Below are positions 7,092-15,526 of a stretch of 32,423 nucleotides of DNA, piece by piece. Source of the stretch: Pseudomonadales bacterium (lineage in GTDB: Bacteria > Pseudomonadota > Gammaproteobacteria > Pseudomonadales > Azotimanducaceae); contig JAFMIA010000029.1 of the NCBI GenBank assembly GCA_017854255.1, positions 2,907 to 35,329 on the forward strand. The letters run 5' to 3'. The notes below the pieces were generated by a model. The model searched no databases. It worked only from the letters and a program-made list of their open reading frames with translations, and had not been told where the DNA came from. How positions within the stretch are numbered: position 1 is the first letter of the stretch; each line of letters starts with the position of its first letter. A program made the position numbers and the translations under genes.

Positions 7092-7559
7092 ATGATGCAA
7101 TCGGTAACCACAACTGAAAAAACACCCGGGCTGCTCGAGCTTAACTGGCGCTGCCGGCACACATGGCGAACGGCCTCGTATAATACGCTTTGGTGTCTTT
7201 TGGGTTGTTCGATCGGGGACATGGGCACGATTTTATTTTTCCAACTCAGCGGTATTGCCTGGCCCGTGATGGCCATTATGAGTCTGGCCATTGTCAACGG
7301 CCTGCTCACCTCGATCGCCTTGGAAACCGTGATTTTAAGCCGTCAAATGGCGCTAGCGATGGCCTTTAAAACGGCGATTGGCATGTCGCTGATCTCTATG
7401 GTGTCGATGGAAGTTGCAATGAATGTAGTGGATGTTGCTATGACGGGTGGGGCGCGTTTATCGCTGACGGTGATCCCGTTTATGTTGGCGGCTGGTTTTA
7501 TAACCCCGCTTCCGTACAACTATTGGCGATTAAAGGCCTTGGGGAAAGCCTGTCACTAA
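7092..7559 (+). CDS. DUF4396 membrane protein, first gene of the copper operon
   Basis: The 155-aa protein matches the DUF4396 pattern as I recall it: TWRTASYNTLWCLLGCSIGD near the start, a SMEVAMNVVD block in the middle and PYNYWRLKALGKACH at the end. It has about four hydrophobic segments and is an inner-membrane protein of unknown function. It starts with tandem ATG codons (7092 and 7095) with no Shine-Dalgarno. The CueR-type promoter places the transcription start at about 7094-7096, so the message is probably leaderless or nearly so. The next in-frame ATG, at 7221, would delete the conserved N-terminal segment. Control by CueR implies a role in Cu/Ag handling, but no biochemical role is known to me. 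Conserved Cys, Met and Asp/Glu residues lie in or near the membrane segments and could touch metal. Confidence 0.82.
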   Translation: MMQSVTTTEKTPGLLELNWRCRHTWRTASYNTLWCLLGCSIGDMGTILFFQLSGIAWPVMAIMSLAIVNGLLTSIALETVILSRQMALAMAFKTAIGMSLISMVSMEVAMNVVDVAMTGGARLSLTVIPFMLAAGFITPLPYNYWRLKALGKACH

Positions 7560-7646
7560 GCATCGGTCACCTTAAAACATTGCGGCAAGCGGCAGCGTAA
7601 AATTCCTGGGGAAAGGACTTAACGTCATAGAAGGCAGACGCGGCAC

Positions 7647-8036
7647 ATGAAAAGAAACATCGATCAAGTCGACAGCACGCGCGGACGGTCTTCGCTGACA
7701 GCGCTGTTGATCCTGTGCTTGAGTCTTTCCGGTATGGGCGGGCATGTCCACGCAATGATCGCGGTGACCGATTCAGGGGGCGTCGAGGATCATCATAACG
7801 AGATGCCCGGCATGTCCCACCATGATGGGCATGAGATGCGCCTTGAGATGATGGCCTCAACGGATGCTGATGAGTCCTGCTGCCAGGATCAAGCCTCCTG
7901 CCATTGCAGTGCCATTCCACAATTTCTTGGCGCGTCGAATGAGACACCACCGCTGCACAGTGTCATGCCGCAGCGGTCACCAAAAGTCTCTGACTTTATT
8001 TTTGATATTGTGCCGCCACCACCAAAATCAGCCTGA
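7647..8036 (+). CDS. Exported His/Met/Cys-rich metal-binding protein, CopL-like
   Basis: This 129-aa protein begins with a basic N-region and a hydrophobic stretch (about residues 15-32, LTALLILCLSLSG) ending near HVHA, so it is probably secreted to the periplasm. The mature part is rich in His and Met (MPGMSHHDGHEM) and has a cysteine cluster, ESCCQDQASCHC, much like small CopL-type proteins at the head of copper operons. It should bind Cu(I) or Ag(I) in the periplasm as a buffer, sensor or donor to the efflux pump. It lies 87 bp after the DUF4396 gene and 44 bp before the outer-membrane channel gene, consistent with one operon. Family naming is by composition and context. Confidence 0.75.
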   Translation: MKRNIDQVDSTRGRSSLTALLILCLSLSGMGGHVHAMIAVTDSGGVEDHHNEMPGMSHHDGHEMRLEMMASTDADESCCQDQASCHCSAIPQFLGASNETPPLHSVMPQRSPKVSDFIFDIVPPPPKSA

Positions 8037-8080
8037 TTGAGTCTCGAGTATTCGAATCAAACTTTAATCAGGGGATTAAA

Positions 8081-9574
8081 ATGTCTCTTCAGATCAACCC
8101 GCGCACGCCTCAAAGGCTGCGTATCGCGCTTGCATTAAGGCAAGCAAGTCGTCTTGCTGCCCGATCGGCCGAGTCTCTCGTCACGGTCATAAAACGGAAC
8201 AAAAGAATGTTGGGGCAGGAGGCCTGGTTATGGGGGCTTGTATTGTTTGCCTCAGCTGGTAATTCCGGCGCAACAGAGTTGACCCACATCACCTTAAAAA
8301 CGCTCATCGAAACCGCACAAGCCCAGGATCCCTGGCTTGCGGGCAGTCGCTACCGACAAGCCCGTGAGGAAGCCTTTCGTGATGGTGCCGTCGGGTTAGC
8401 AGCGCCGACGGTAACCTTGGGACTAAACAATGTGCCGACCAATAGCTTTAACCTGAATCAGGAACCCATGACGCAGTTCCAACTCGGGGTTCAACAGATG
8501 CTGCCAAGAGGGCGCACGGTCGCCTTGACTCGCCAGAAATTCGATCAGACAGGCCTGATTCAGACTCACGCGCGGGCCGCACGAAAAGCAGACATTGTGC
8601 GTCAGGTCTCGCAATTGTATTTGGAGATTTTTCGGTATCAGCAAACAGCGGCACTGATTGAAAATGATCTGACCTTGTTCGATCAGTTAATCGAGAATGC
8701 GCTGTCTCAATACACAACGGGCGCCTTGGGCTTTCATCAGCAAGAGGTGATTCAAGCGCAAACCGAACGCAGCCGTTTGATCGACCGGCTGAACCTTGCC
8801 CGACAGCAGCAAGACCAGGGCTACGCTGCGCTCTGGGCCTGGCTTGACCCTGGCGCAGCAGGCGGTCGAATGCACATCGAGGGTGCGTTGTCGCAATGGT
8901 TTCCCGTTCCAGCTGTTGTCCTGATCCAAAACCCGGCCCTAAAGGCGCAAGCCCTAAACGAGGCGTTTGCCGCGCATCCAGTCGTTCGAGGCCTTGATCA
9001 AGGGGTCAACGCGGCGGATACCGCAACAGATCTCGCGGCAGAGCGCTCAAAGCCGCAATGGGGTATCAATGCGCGCTTTGGTCAGCGGCCAGATAGCGCC
9101 CTGGGTGCATCGCGCGCGGATTTCCTATCCCTTGGCGTGAGTTTTGATCTGCCGATGCTGAACCGACGGCAGCAGAATAGTCAGGTCGCAGCGGCCATTG
9201 CGGATCGAGAAAGCGTTAAAACCGACCGCGCGCTGATGCTCCGTCAAATTAAAGCCGGCTATGACCAAGCGGCGTTAAATTACGAGCATTTGTTAGTGCG
9301 TCAGCAGCACTTCAAAACGCAGTTATTGCTGCAGGTCTCGGAAGAAGCCGCGGCAAGCCTTGCGGCCTACACGACCGAGTCCGGCTCTTTTTCAGATGTG
9401 CTACAGGCCAATATGAGCGGTCTTAAAATTAAAACGGATGCGTTGAATGTCGAGGTTGATCTGTATCAATCGATCATAGATCTGAGTTATTACTTGGTGG
9501 CTACAAATGCATCCAGCGAAATAACGCAAGGTGAGGCGTCCGTTGAGGCGCGCTTGCAGAGGACAGTCAAATGA
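8081..9574 (+). CDS. cusC: Outer-membrane channel of the Cu/Ag efflux pump (CusC/TolC family)
   Basis: The 497-aa protein has the outer-membrane efflux protein (OEP, TolC) layout: two similar halves of long helices with short strands. One half lies about residues 75-280 and the second about 290-480. It forms the trimeric duct that takes metal from the periplasm to the outside with CusB and CusA. The N-terminus is unusually long: the ATG at 8081 has AGGGGA 6 nt upstream, but the hydrophobic signal core (WLWGLVLFASAG) begins only near residue 49. An in-frame ATG at 8207 would give a conventional signal peptide, though its ribosome-binding site is poor. The stop overlaps the next start by ATGA at 9571-9574, indicating translational coupling. 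Confidence 0.9.
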   Translation: MSLQINPRTPQRLRIALALRQASRLAARSAESLVTVIKRNKRMLGQEAWLWGLVLFASAGNSGATELTHITLKTLIETAQAQDPWLAGSRYRQAREEAFRDGAVGLAAPTVTLGLNNVPTNSFNLNQEPMTQFQLGVQQMLPRGRTVALTRQKFDQTGLIQTHARAARKADIVRQVSQLYLEIFRYQQTAALIENDLTLFDQLIENALSQYTTGALGFHQQEVIQAQTERSRLIDRLNLARQQQDQGYAALWAWLDPGAAGGRMHIEGALSQWFPVPAVVLIQNPALKAQALNEAFAAHPVVRGLDQGVNAADTATDLAAERSKPQWGINARFGQRPDSALGASRADFLSLGVSFDLPMLNRRQQNSQVAAAIADRESVKTDRALMLRQIKAGYDQAALNYEHLLVRQQHFKTQLLLQVSEEAAASLAAYTTESGSFSDVLQANMSGLKIKTDALNVEVDLYQSIIDLSYYLVATNASSEITQGEASVEARLQRTVK

Positions 9575-11310
9575 ACCTAATACGTCGTCATCCGGTTGTA
9601 ATGGGCTTAATCATTATGGTTTCGGCGGCATTGGGTGCCGGCGTAAATCATTGGCTCATAGGCGGGACGTTGGCTGGGCAGGATGCCTCGCAGAATGCCT
9701 CGCAGAATGCCTCGCAGAGTGCCTCAAAGCGTCTGTCGCAGGGTTCGGTGGCGCCTGAATCAACGGCCCCCTTGTACTGGGTGGCGCCCATGGATCCCAG
9801 TTATCGGCGCGACCAACCGGGTCGCTCGCCGATGGGTATGGCGCTGGTGCCGGTTTACGAAGATGCCGTGAAAACGTCATCCGGTCTTGCCTTGGTTCGG
9901 ATCTCGCCAGAGGTGATTAACCAATTGGGGGTCCGCACCGCTCCGGTGTCACGGCGACAACTGCAAACGGATTTGGTGACAACCGGCTTTGTCCAATATG
10001 ACGAGACCAAGCTCGCACACATCCATCCACGCGTCTCGGGCTGGGTCGAAAAACTGTATGTAACGGCTGCAGGTGATCCGGTAGAAGCCGATATGCCGCT
10101 GTACACGTTGTATGCGCCTGAACTGGTGAATGCGCAGGAAGAGTTGGTGATTGCCATAAAGCGCGCGAACCCGCCCTTAATCAAGGCGGCAGAAGCGCGG
10201 CTTCAAGCGCTACAAGTGCCGGATAGCGCGATTCAAAGCTTGAAAAAAACCCTGTCGGTTCGCCAGACCGTTGCGTTTTATGCCGCGCAATCCGGCGTTG
10301 TCGATACGCTGAATATTCGCGAAGGGTTTTTTGTCGACCCCGCAACGACGCTGATGAGCATTGGCCAGCTTGAGTCGGTTTGGGTGGGTGTTGATATACC
10401 CGAACGACAGGCGGCTTTGGTCAAGACGGGCGATGACATCACGATGACGCTTGACTATTTCCCAGGTCGGGTTTGGCAGGGTACGGTGAGCTTTATCTAT
10501 CCGGCGCTTGACCGTGAGACTCGCTCGCTTCGTGCTCGGGTGGTGTTGGACAATCGCGACTTGAAACTCAAACCCAATATGTTTGCCAAAGTCGTGATTC
10601 ATCAGCGCAGCGAGGCCGCGTCAATCGTCATTCCCAAAAATGCTCTGATTCGAACGGGTCAGATGGATCGAGCGGTTCTGGCGTTGGGTGGCGGTCGGTT
10701 TCAGTCGGTCGTGGTAACGGTCGGTCAAGTGGATGATCAGGGCGCAGAAATCTTAAATGGTTTAAGTCTTGGCGATGAGGTCGTGACCCATGCCCAGTTC
10801 CTGATTGACTCGGAATCGAACAAGGGTGCCGAATTTGCCCGGATGGATGGCGCGTTGCCGGACACGCCTCAACAGCCTTCAAATCCTCATGGCGCACAGC
10901 ATGGTGATCACTTGATGTTGCCAGAGGTATCAAAATCAACAAACGCCGGGCGCGCGGCACAGCGTGAAGGAGAGACGACCTCGGAGCCAAAGGATCTTGA
11001 TGCTGCCGGTCATGCCGGTCATGCCCCACACCAGGGGCAGGGTACACAGGATGCACCGACTGCACCGCAGTTGCCTGAGTCGCATCACCCTCCACGCGAA
11101 AAACAGGCGGAGCCTGCGCACCCGGACCATGATGGGTTAAAGGCGCCCGGTGGGCATACTGATACATCCCAAGATGCAAGCAAACAGGATCACAGCACCC
11201 ATTCTCCGCCGATAGCGTCCGCGGGCTCGGCCGTTAAATCGTCTCTGGCTGACGTGGGCCTTTTGGGTCAAACATCGGTTGCACGCGCGCGAACGGGCTT
11301 GCGCTCATGA
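9571..11310 (+). CDS. cusB: RND periplasmic adaptor CusB with long His-rich C-terminal tail
   Basis: The 579-aa membrane-fusion protein links CusA to CusC. After one N-terminal membrane anchor (residues 8-32) comes an ASQN-repeat linker (39-50). The heavy-metal-binding block has PMDP at 73-76 and PMGM at 87-90, the methionine version of that domain. Lipoyl/hairpin and beta-barrel regions follow to about residue 425. The remaining roughly 150 residues are hydrophilic, predicted disordered and His/Asp/Pro-rich (GHAGHAPH, AHPDHDG, DHSTHS), an extension not found in E. coli CusB and likely an extra periplasmic metal trap. Start and stop overlap both neighbours by ATGA. No separate CusF gene is seen, so the tail and the CopL-like protein may take its place. 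Confidence 0.92.
   Translation: MNLIRRHPVVMGLIIMVSAALGAGVNHWLIGGTLAGQDASQNASQNASQSASKRLSQGSVAPESTAPLYWVAPMDPSYRRDQPGRSPMGMALVPVYEDAVKTSSGLALVRISPEVINQLGVRTAPVSRRQLQTDLVTTGFVQYDETKLAHIHPRVSGWVEKLYVTAAGDPVEADMPLYTLYAPELVNAQEELVIAIKRANPPLIKAAEARLQALQVPDSAIQSLKKTLSVRQTVAFYAAQSGVVDTLNIREGFFVDPATTLMSIGQLESVWVGVDIPERQAALVKTGDDITMTLDYFPGRVWQGTVSFIYPALDRETRSLRARVVLDNRDLKLKPNMFAKVVIHQRSEAASIVIPKNALIRTGQMDRAVLALGGGRFQSVVVTVGQVDDQGAEILNGLSLGDEVVTHAQFLIDSESNKGAEFARMDGALPDTPQQPSNPHGAQHGDHLMLPEVSKSTNAGRAAQREGETTSEPKDLDAAGHAGHAPHQGQGTQDAPTAPQLPESHHPPREKQAEPAHPDHDGLKAPGGHTDTSQDASKQDHSTHSPPIASAGSAVKSSLADVGLLGQTSVARARTGLRS
9685..9720 (+). repeat. 12-bp tandem repeat inside cusB (Ala-Ser-Gln-Asn repeats)
   Basis: Three consecutive copies of GCCTCGCAGAAT (the third ends GAGT) occupy 9685-9720, and a partial fourth follows at 9721. 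They encode an AlaSerGlnAsn repeat in the linker just after the membrane anchor. In-frame 12-bp units can expand or contract by slippage without breaking the gene. Confidence 0.85.
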
Positions 11311-14300
11311 TTGTCGCGATTATTCGCTGGTCAATTTTTAACCGTGGGTTGGTGGTGCTGGGCGCTTTGTTGGTTGCCGTGCTTGGCCTCGTGACCCTAA
11401 AAGATCTGCCAATTGATGCCATCCCGGATCTGTCTGATGTACAAGTGATTGTAAAGACGGCCTATCCGGGGCAGGCGCCGGAAGTGGTCCAGGATCAGAT
11501 CACTTATCCTTTAACCACCGCGTTGATGTCCGTGCCGGGCGCCACCGTGGTGCGCGGATATTCCTTCTTTGGCGACTCTTACGTTTATGTCTTGTTTGAC
11601 GAAGAAACCGATCTGTATTGGGCAAGAAGCCGAGTACAGGAGTCGCTCAGTCAGGCAGCCGCCCGCTTGCCAACTGGGGCGACGCCGCAGCTCGGCCCGG
11701 ACGCGACAGGCGTTGGCTGGGTCTACCTGTATGCGCTGATTGATCGCACCGGGCAACACAATTTAAGCGAACTTCGAGATCTGCAAGATTGGTTTTTAAA
11801 GTTTGAGTTGCAGAGCCTACCCGGTGTGTCAGAAGTGGCCACGGTTGGGGGTATGGTAAAGCAGTATCAGGTCGTGGTTTCGCCTGAAAAGCTGCAGGCC
11901 TACGGGATGCCGCTGTCGCATATTGAAACCGCGATCAAACGCTCGAATCAGGAGATCGGGGCCTCGGTTATTGAGATGGCTGAAGCAGAGTACATGGTGC
12001 GGGTCACGGGTTATATCGCAAGCATTGAGGATTTGGAGAATATTGCCCTTGGGGTCAATGATCAAGGCACGCCTCAGCGTTTAAAGGATGTCGCAAGCGT
12101 ACGATTGGGGCCGGGGCCGCGTCGCGCAGTGACCGATTGGAATGGCGAGGGCGAAGCGGTGGGCGGCATTGTGGTGATGCGCGCGGGGGAGAACGCCCTA
12201 GCCACCATTGCAGGCGTTAAAACCCGACTGGCGGCGCTGAAACAAGGTTTACCAGAGGGCGTTGAGGTGGTGACGGTCTACGATCGCTCCGATTTAATTG
12301 ATCGCGCCATCGCCAACTTGTCCGAGACCTTGGTTGAAGAACTGATCATCGTTGCGCTCGTGTGTTTGGCCTTCTTGTTCCATTTGCGATCGTCCTTAGT
12401 CGCGGTCATTAGTTTGCCACTTGGCATTGTCATCGCGCTGTTGATCCTGAAAGCCCAAGGGTTGAATGCCAACATTATGTCCCTCGGCGGCATTGCGATC
12501 GCTGTGGGTGCGATGATTGATGGCGCGATCGTGATGATTGAAAATTTGAACAAGCACTTGGAAGACCAAGCCCCTTCTACGGAAGATCATTGGTCGATTG
12601 TCACCAAGGCCGCCAGTGAAGTCGGCCCCGCTTTGTTCTTCAGTCTGCTCATTATCACGGTGAGTTTTGTTCCGGTGTTTACCCTGGGGGCCGAGGAGGG
12701 GAAGTTATTTGGCCCGTTGGCGTACACCAAGACCTATGCAATGGCGGCAGCGGCCGCTTTGACTGTGACGTTGGTGCCGGTGCTGATGGGCTATTTTGTT
12801 CGAGGTCGCATTCGGCGTGAGCAGGATAACCCGATTAATCGCTGGATGGCGGCAGGGTATATGCCGTTATTAAAAACGGCATTGAGGTTTCCCATTTCGG
12901 TTCTGCTCGGGGCAGTTCTCTTACTGGGCAGCATTCTGGTGCCGCTGCAACACATTGGAAGTGAATTCATGCCGCCGCTCGATGAGGGCGATTTAATGTA
13001 TATGCCAACCACCTTCCCGGGTATTTCAATCGGCAAAGCACGTGCGTTATTGCAGCAGTCCCATAAGTTGATTCGAGAAGTCCCAGAAGTGGTCTCGGTC
13101 TATGGCAAGGCCGGGCGCGCTGAAACTGCAACCGATCCGGCGCCGCTTACAATGATCGAAAGCTTTATTCGGCTCAAACCGAAAGATCAGTGGCGTGAAG
13201 GCTTGACACTTACGGCGCTCAAAAAAGAACTGGATGAACGGGTTCAATTTCCGGGCGTCTCGAATGCCTGGGTGATGCCGATCAAAACTCGGATCGACAT
13301 GTTGAGCACAGGCGTCAAAACGCCCATTGGGATCAAAATTTCAGGCCCGGAATTATCCGTTATTCAAAGCCTGGGCGCAGAACTAGAGTCTTTGCTCGCA
13401 GGGCTTGCCGGGACAACGTCGGTTTATGCTGAGCGGGTGTTGAGCGGACGGTATCTGATGATCGATATTGATCGGGTCAAGGCGGCGCGTTACGGCCTCA
13501 ACATTGCGGATATCCATGCAATTGTTGGCAGCGCGGTCGGAGGCGCGGTTGTGGCCGAAACGGTTGAGGGGCAGGCGCGGTATCCAATCAGTCTGCGCTA
13601 CCCGCAAAGCTCACGGGATTCCCCGGAGCATTTGCGCGCACTGCCCTTGGTCTTAGGTAATGGTAATCAAATTGTGCTGTCTGATGTGGCGAATATTCGA
13701 ATAACCGATGGCCCAGCGGGCATCAAAAGTGAAAACGGCCGAATCAGCGGATGGACTTATGTAGAAGCTGATGGTGTTGACCTGGGCGCGTATGTTGCCA
13801 GTGCACAAGCGCTTCTTGATGAGGCCTTGGTGCTGCCGCCTGGGTATGCGGTGAGTTGGTCGGGTCAATATGAGTCCCTAGAACGATCCAAAGCGCAGCT
13901 TCAGGTCATGGTGCCTGTCACGTTGCTGTTGATTGCGTTCTTGATCTATCTCAATTTTCGAAGTGTGATGGCGGTCTTGATCTTGATGGCAACGCTGCCG
14001 CTGTCGTTGGTTGGCAGTCTCTGGCTTATTTTTTGGCTCGGATTTGATTTTTCGGTCGCGGTGGGGGTGGGCCTGATTGCGCTTGCGGGCGTTGCCGCCG
14101 AACTGGGTGTGATTATGCTGGTTTACTTAAATCAGGCGCTCGCGCGCGGGTTGGCGTCGAAGGTATCAGATCAAGTCTCGCTGTCGCGCGCGGACCTCAA
14201 GCAGGTCGTACTGACTGGCGCGGTACGACGGCTTCGACCCGTCGTGATGACGACCTGCGCCACGATTGCGGGGTTGTTACCGATTCTCTGGAGTACGGGC

Positions 14301-14435
14301 ACGGGTTCTGAAGTGATGCAACGCTTGGCGGCGCCGATGGTGGGCGGCATGTTGAGCGCACTGCTGTTGTCCTTGTTTGTATTGCCGGTCGTTTTTTATC
14401 TTTGGAAAGGAAAGGCCTTGGCGTTGTCTAAATAA
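11307..14435 (+). CDS. cusA: Cu(I)/Ag(I) RND efflux pump inner-membrane protein CusA
   Basis: This 1042-aa protein is a heavy-metal RND (HME-RND) transporter of normal length. It uses the proton gradient to move Cu(I)/Ag(I) from periplasm or cytoplasm into the CusC channel. Transmembrane segments cluster at about residues 10-30, 335-520 and 860-1035, with two large periplasmic loops. The proton-relay Asp is D405 in GAMIDGAIVMIEN and the TM10 acid is E932 in AGVAAELGV, both typical of the monovalent-metal (CusA) branch. The periplasmic MPIKTRIDMLSTGVKTPIG and TDPAPLTMIE blocks carry the methionines of the Cu/Ag site. Its start overlaps the cusB stop (ATGA, 11307-11310). A divalent-metal CzcA role is less likely given these methionines and the CueR promoter. 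Confidence 0.96.
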   Translation: MIVAIIRWSIFNRGLVVLGALLVAVLGLVTLKDLPIDAIPDLSDVQVIVKTAYPGQAPEVVQDQITYPLTTALMSVPGATVVRGYSFFGDSYVYVLFDEETDLYWARSRVQESLSQAAARLPTGATPQLGPDATGVGWVYLYALIDRTGQHNLSELRDLQDWFLKFELQSLPGVSEVATVGGMVKQYQVVVSPEKLQAYGMPLSHIETAIKRSNQEIGASVIEMAEAEYMVRVTGYIASIEDLENIALGVNDQGTPQRLKDVASVRLGPGPRRAVTDWNGEGEAVGGIVVMRAGENALATIAGVKTRLAALKQGLPEGVEVVTVYDRSDLIDRAIANLSETLVEELIIVALVCLAFLFHLRSSLVAVISLPLGIVIALLILKAQGLNANIMSLGGIAIAVGAMIDGAIVMIENLNKHLEDQAPSTEDHWSIVTKAASEVGPALFFSLLIITVSFVPVFTLGAEEGKLFGPLAYTKTYAMAAAAALTVTLVPVLMGYFVRGRIRREQDNPINRWMAAGYMPLLKTALRFPISVLLGAVLLLGSILVPLQHIGSEFMPPLDEGDLMYMPTTFPGISIGKARALLQQSHKLIREVPEVVSVYGKAGRAETATDPAPLTMIESFIRLKPKDQWREGLTLTALKKELDERVQFPGVSNAWVMPIKTRIDMLSTGVKTPIGIKISGPELSVIQSLGAELESLLAGLAGTTSVYAERVLSGRYLMIDIDRVKAARYGLNIADIHAIVGSAVGGAVVAETVEGQARYPISLRYPQSSRDSPEHLRALPLVLGNGNQIVLSDVANIRITDGPAGIKSENGRISGWTYVEADGVDLGAYVASAQALLDEALVLPPGYAVSWSGQYESLERSKAQLQVMVPVTLLLIAFLIYLNFRSVMAVLILMATLPLSLVGSLWLIFWLGFDFSVAVGVGLIALAGVAAELGVIMLVYLNQALARGLASKVSDQVSLSRADLKQVVLTGAVRRLRPVVMTTCATIAGLLPILWSTGTGSEVMQRLAAPMVGGMLSALLLSLFVLPVVFYLWKGKALALSK

Positions 14436-14647
14436 AAATTGCCTTCGTTAAAGGGGCCCCAGCGGATACTACTGCCCCAAGTAGGTTAAACCGTGGGGTT
14501 GGCTTAGAGCGGGTTGACTGCCGAGATTTTAAAGCTCGCCGGGATTGGGCGTTACCCTTTGGTCCTTCGCGCGGTTTCTTGCCTGCAGTCGTGCGCTCGC
14601 CTGCCGCGCCCCGGTTCAGATCAAAAATCGGTTGTTGTGGTAACCGT

Positions 14648-15316
14648 TCAAACCCGCTGGCGGGTCTTCCAAGTGGCGAAAAACAACCAGATGCCTGAAA
14701 TCGCACTGATAAGGGCCAGGATGGAGAACAGCTTCATTGGAAGGTTGTCGATATTGTCACGTTCCTGCCAGTCCATGATGTGTAGGCCCCACATTAGATC
14801 CCAGATTCGCCAGCGCATAGATCGAACAGCGGTAATCTCGCCTGAAAATGGATTGACGTAAACGTTGAAGGGGGTTCCGTCGAGATCTTCGCTGATCACC
14901 CGATAGAGCGGGAGTGGACGACCTCTGAATTCATCACCGGGCTCGACCGCTGTCACGGTCTCTACGCGCAAGGCTTGTAACCGGGTTTGCGAGGTAATCA
15001 CGGCCATGGCCTCATCGATGGACATTTGTGCGAGGGGCGCGCCAGTTTGATCGAGGTATTGCGTCCCATTGGCCGCTTGGAGGATGAGGATCGGCATGTT
15101 GAGTCTGGACACAATGCGAATGCTTTTCGCGTCGGCGACCTCGACATCAAAATCACCGACGTTGGCCTCAAAAACACCCCGCGTCATCACATGCTCACCG
15201 CGAACATCTTGAATTTTATTGAAAGCAAAAAAGAGCCCAGAGAGGGTCCAAAGCAAGAGTTGAATCGAAACCGCCAAGCTGACGTACTTATGGCTGCTTC
15301 TGATGAATCGTCGCAT
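14648..15316 (-). CDS. PepSY-domain transmembrane protein
   Basis: The 222-aa protein has one N-terminal membrane helix (about residues 12-32, VSLAVSIQLLLWTLSGLFFA), a periplasmic region of about 160 residues with two PepSY-like units (for example MSIDEAMAVITSQTRLQ and PFNVYVNPFSGEITAVRS), and a C-terminal helix (about 193-215). The HKYVSLAVSIQLLLWTLSG opening and the WRIWDLMWGLHIMDW block are typical of PepSY-associated TM proteins. These sit near metal uptake, efflux or flavin-reductase systems; the biochemical role is unsettled. GAGGA lies just upstream of the ATG at 15316. It is convergent with cusA across 212 bp, so it is a neighbour of, not part of, the Cus operon. Confidence 0.85.
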   Translation of the reverse strand: MRRFIRSSHKYVSLAVSIQLLLWTLSGLFFAFNKIQDVRGEHVMTRGVFEANVGDFDVEVADAKSIRIVSRLNMPILILQAANGTQYLDQTGAPLAQMSIDEAMAVITSQTRLQALRVETVTAVEPGDEFRGRPLPLYRVISEDLDGTPFNVYVNPFSGEITAVRSMRWRIWDLMWGLHIMDWQERDNIDNLPMKLFSILALISAISGIWLFFATWKTRQRV

Positions 15317-15526
15317 TTTTGCATCCTCGTGAGATCATCAAAATCTTACCATCAATTTTTGCGATGACAGATTGTTTGCTTGAGCGTGCTGGCATCATCG
15401 CTTGACGGCAATCTACAATGGGGTGGCTGTGCGCGGCCGTTTAAATAGGGTTGTGGAGGACCTTGTTTTGATGCGGCGCAAGACAAGCGGTGTCAGGCTG
15501 AAATAATCATTCAAGGGACGAACGGG

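Noticed and set aside
7567-7950. 127-codon minus-strand frame
   Set aside because: It is the antisense shadow of the CopL-like gene, which has a signal peptide and metal-binding residues on the plus strand.
9685-9732. Short tandem repeat considered as a CRISPR-like or VNTR array
   Set aside because: Units are 12 bp, contiguous, without spacers and in frame within cusB; it is a coding repeat.
10628-11179. 183-codon minus-strand frame rich in His, Arg and Pro
   Set aside because: It lies entirely opposite the C-terminal part of cusB, which is clearly coding; composition reflects the complement of a His-rich, GC-rich region, and there is no start context.
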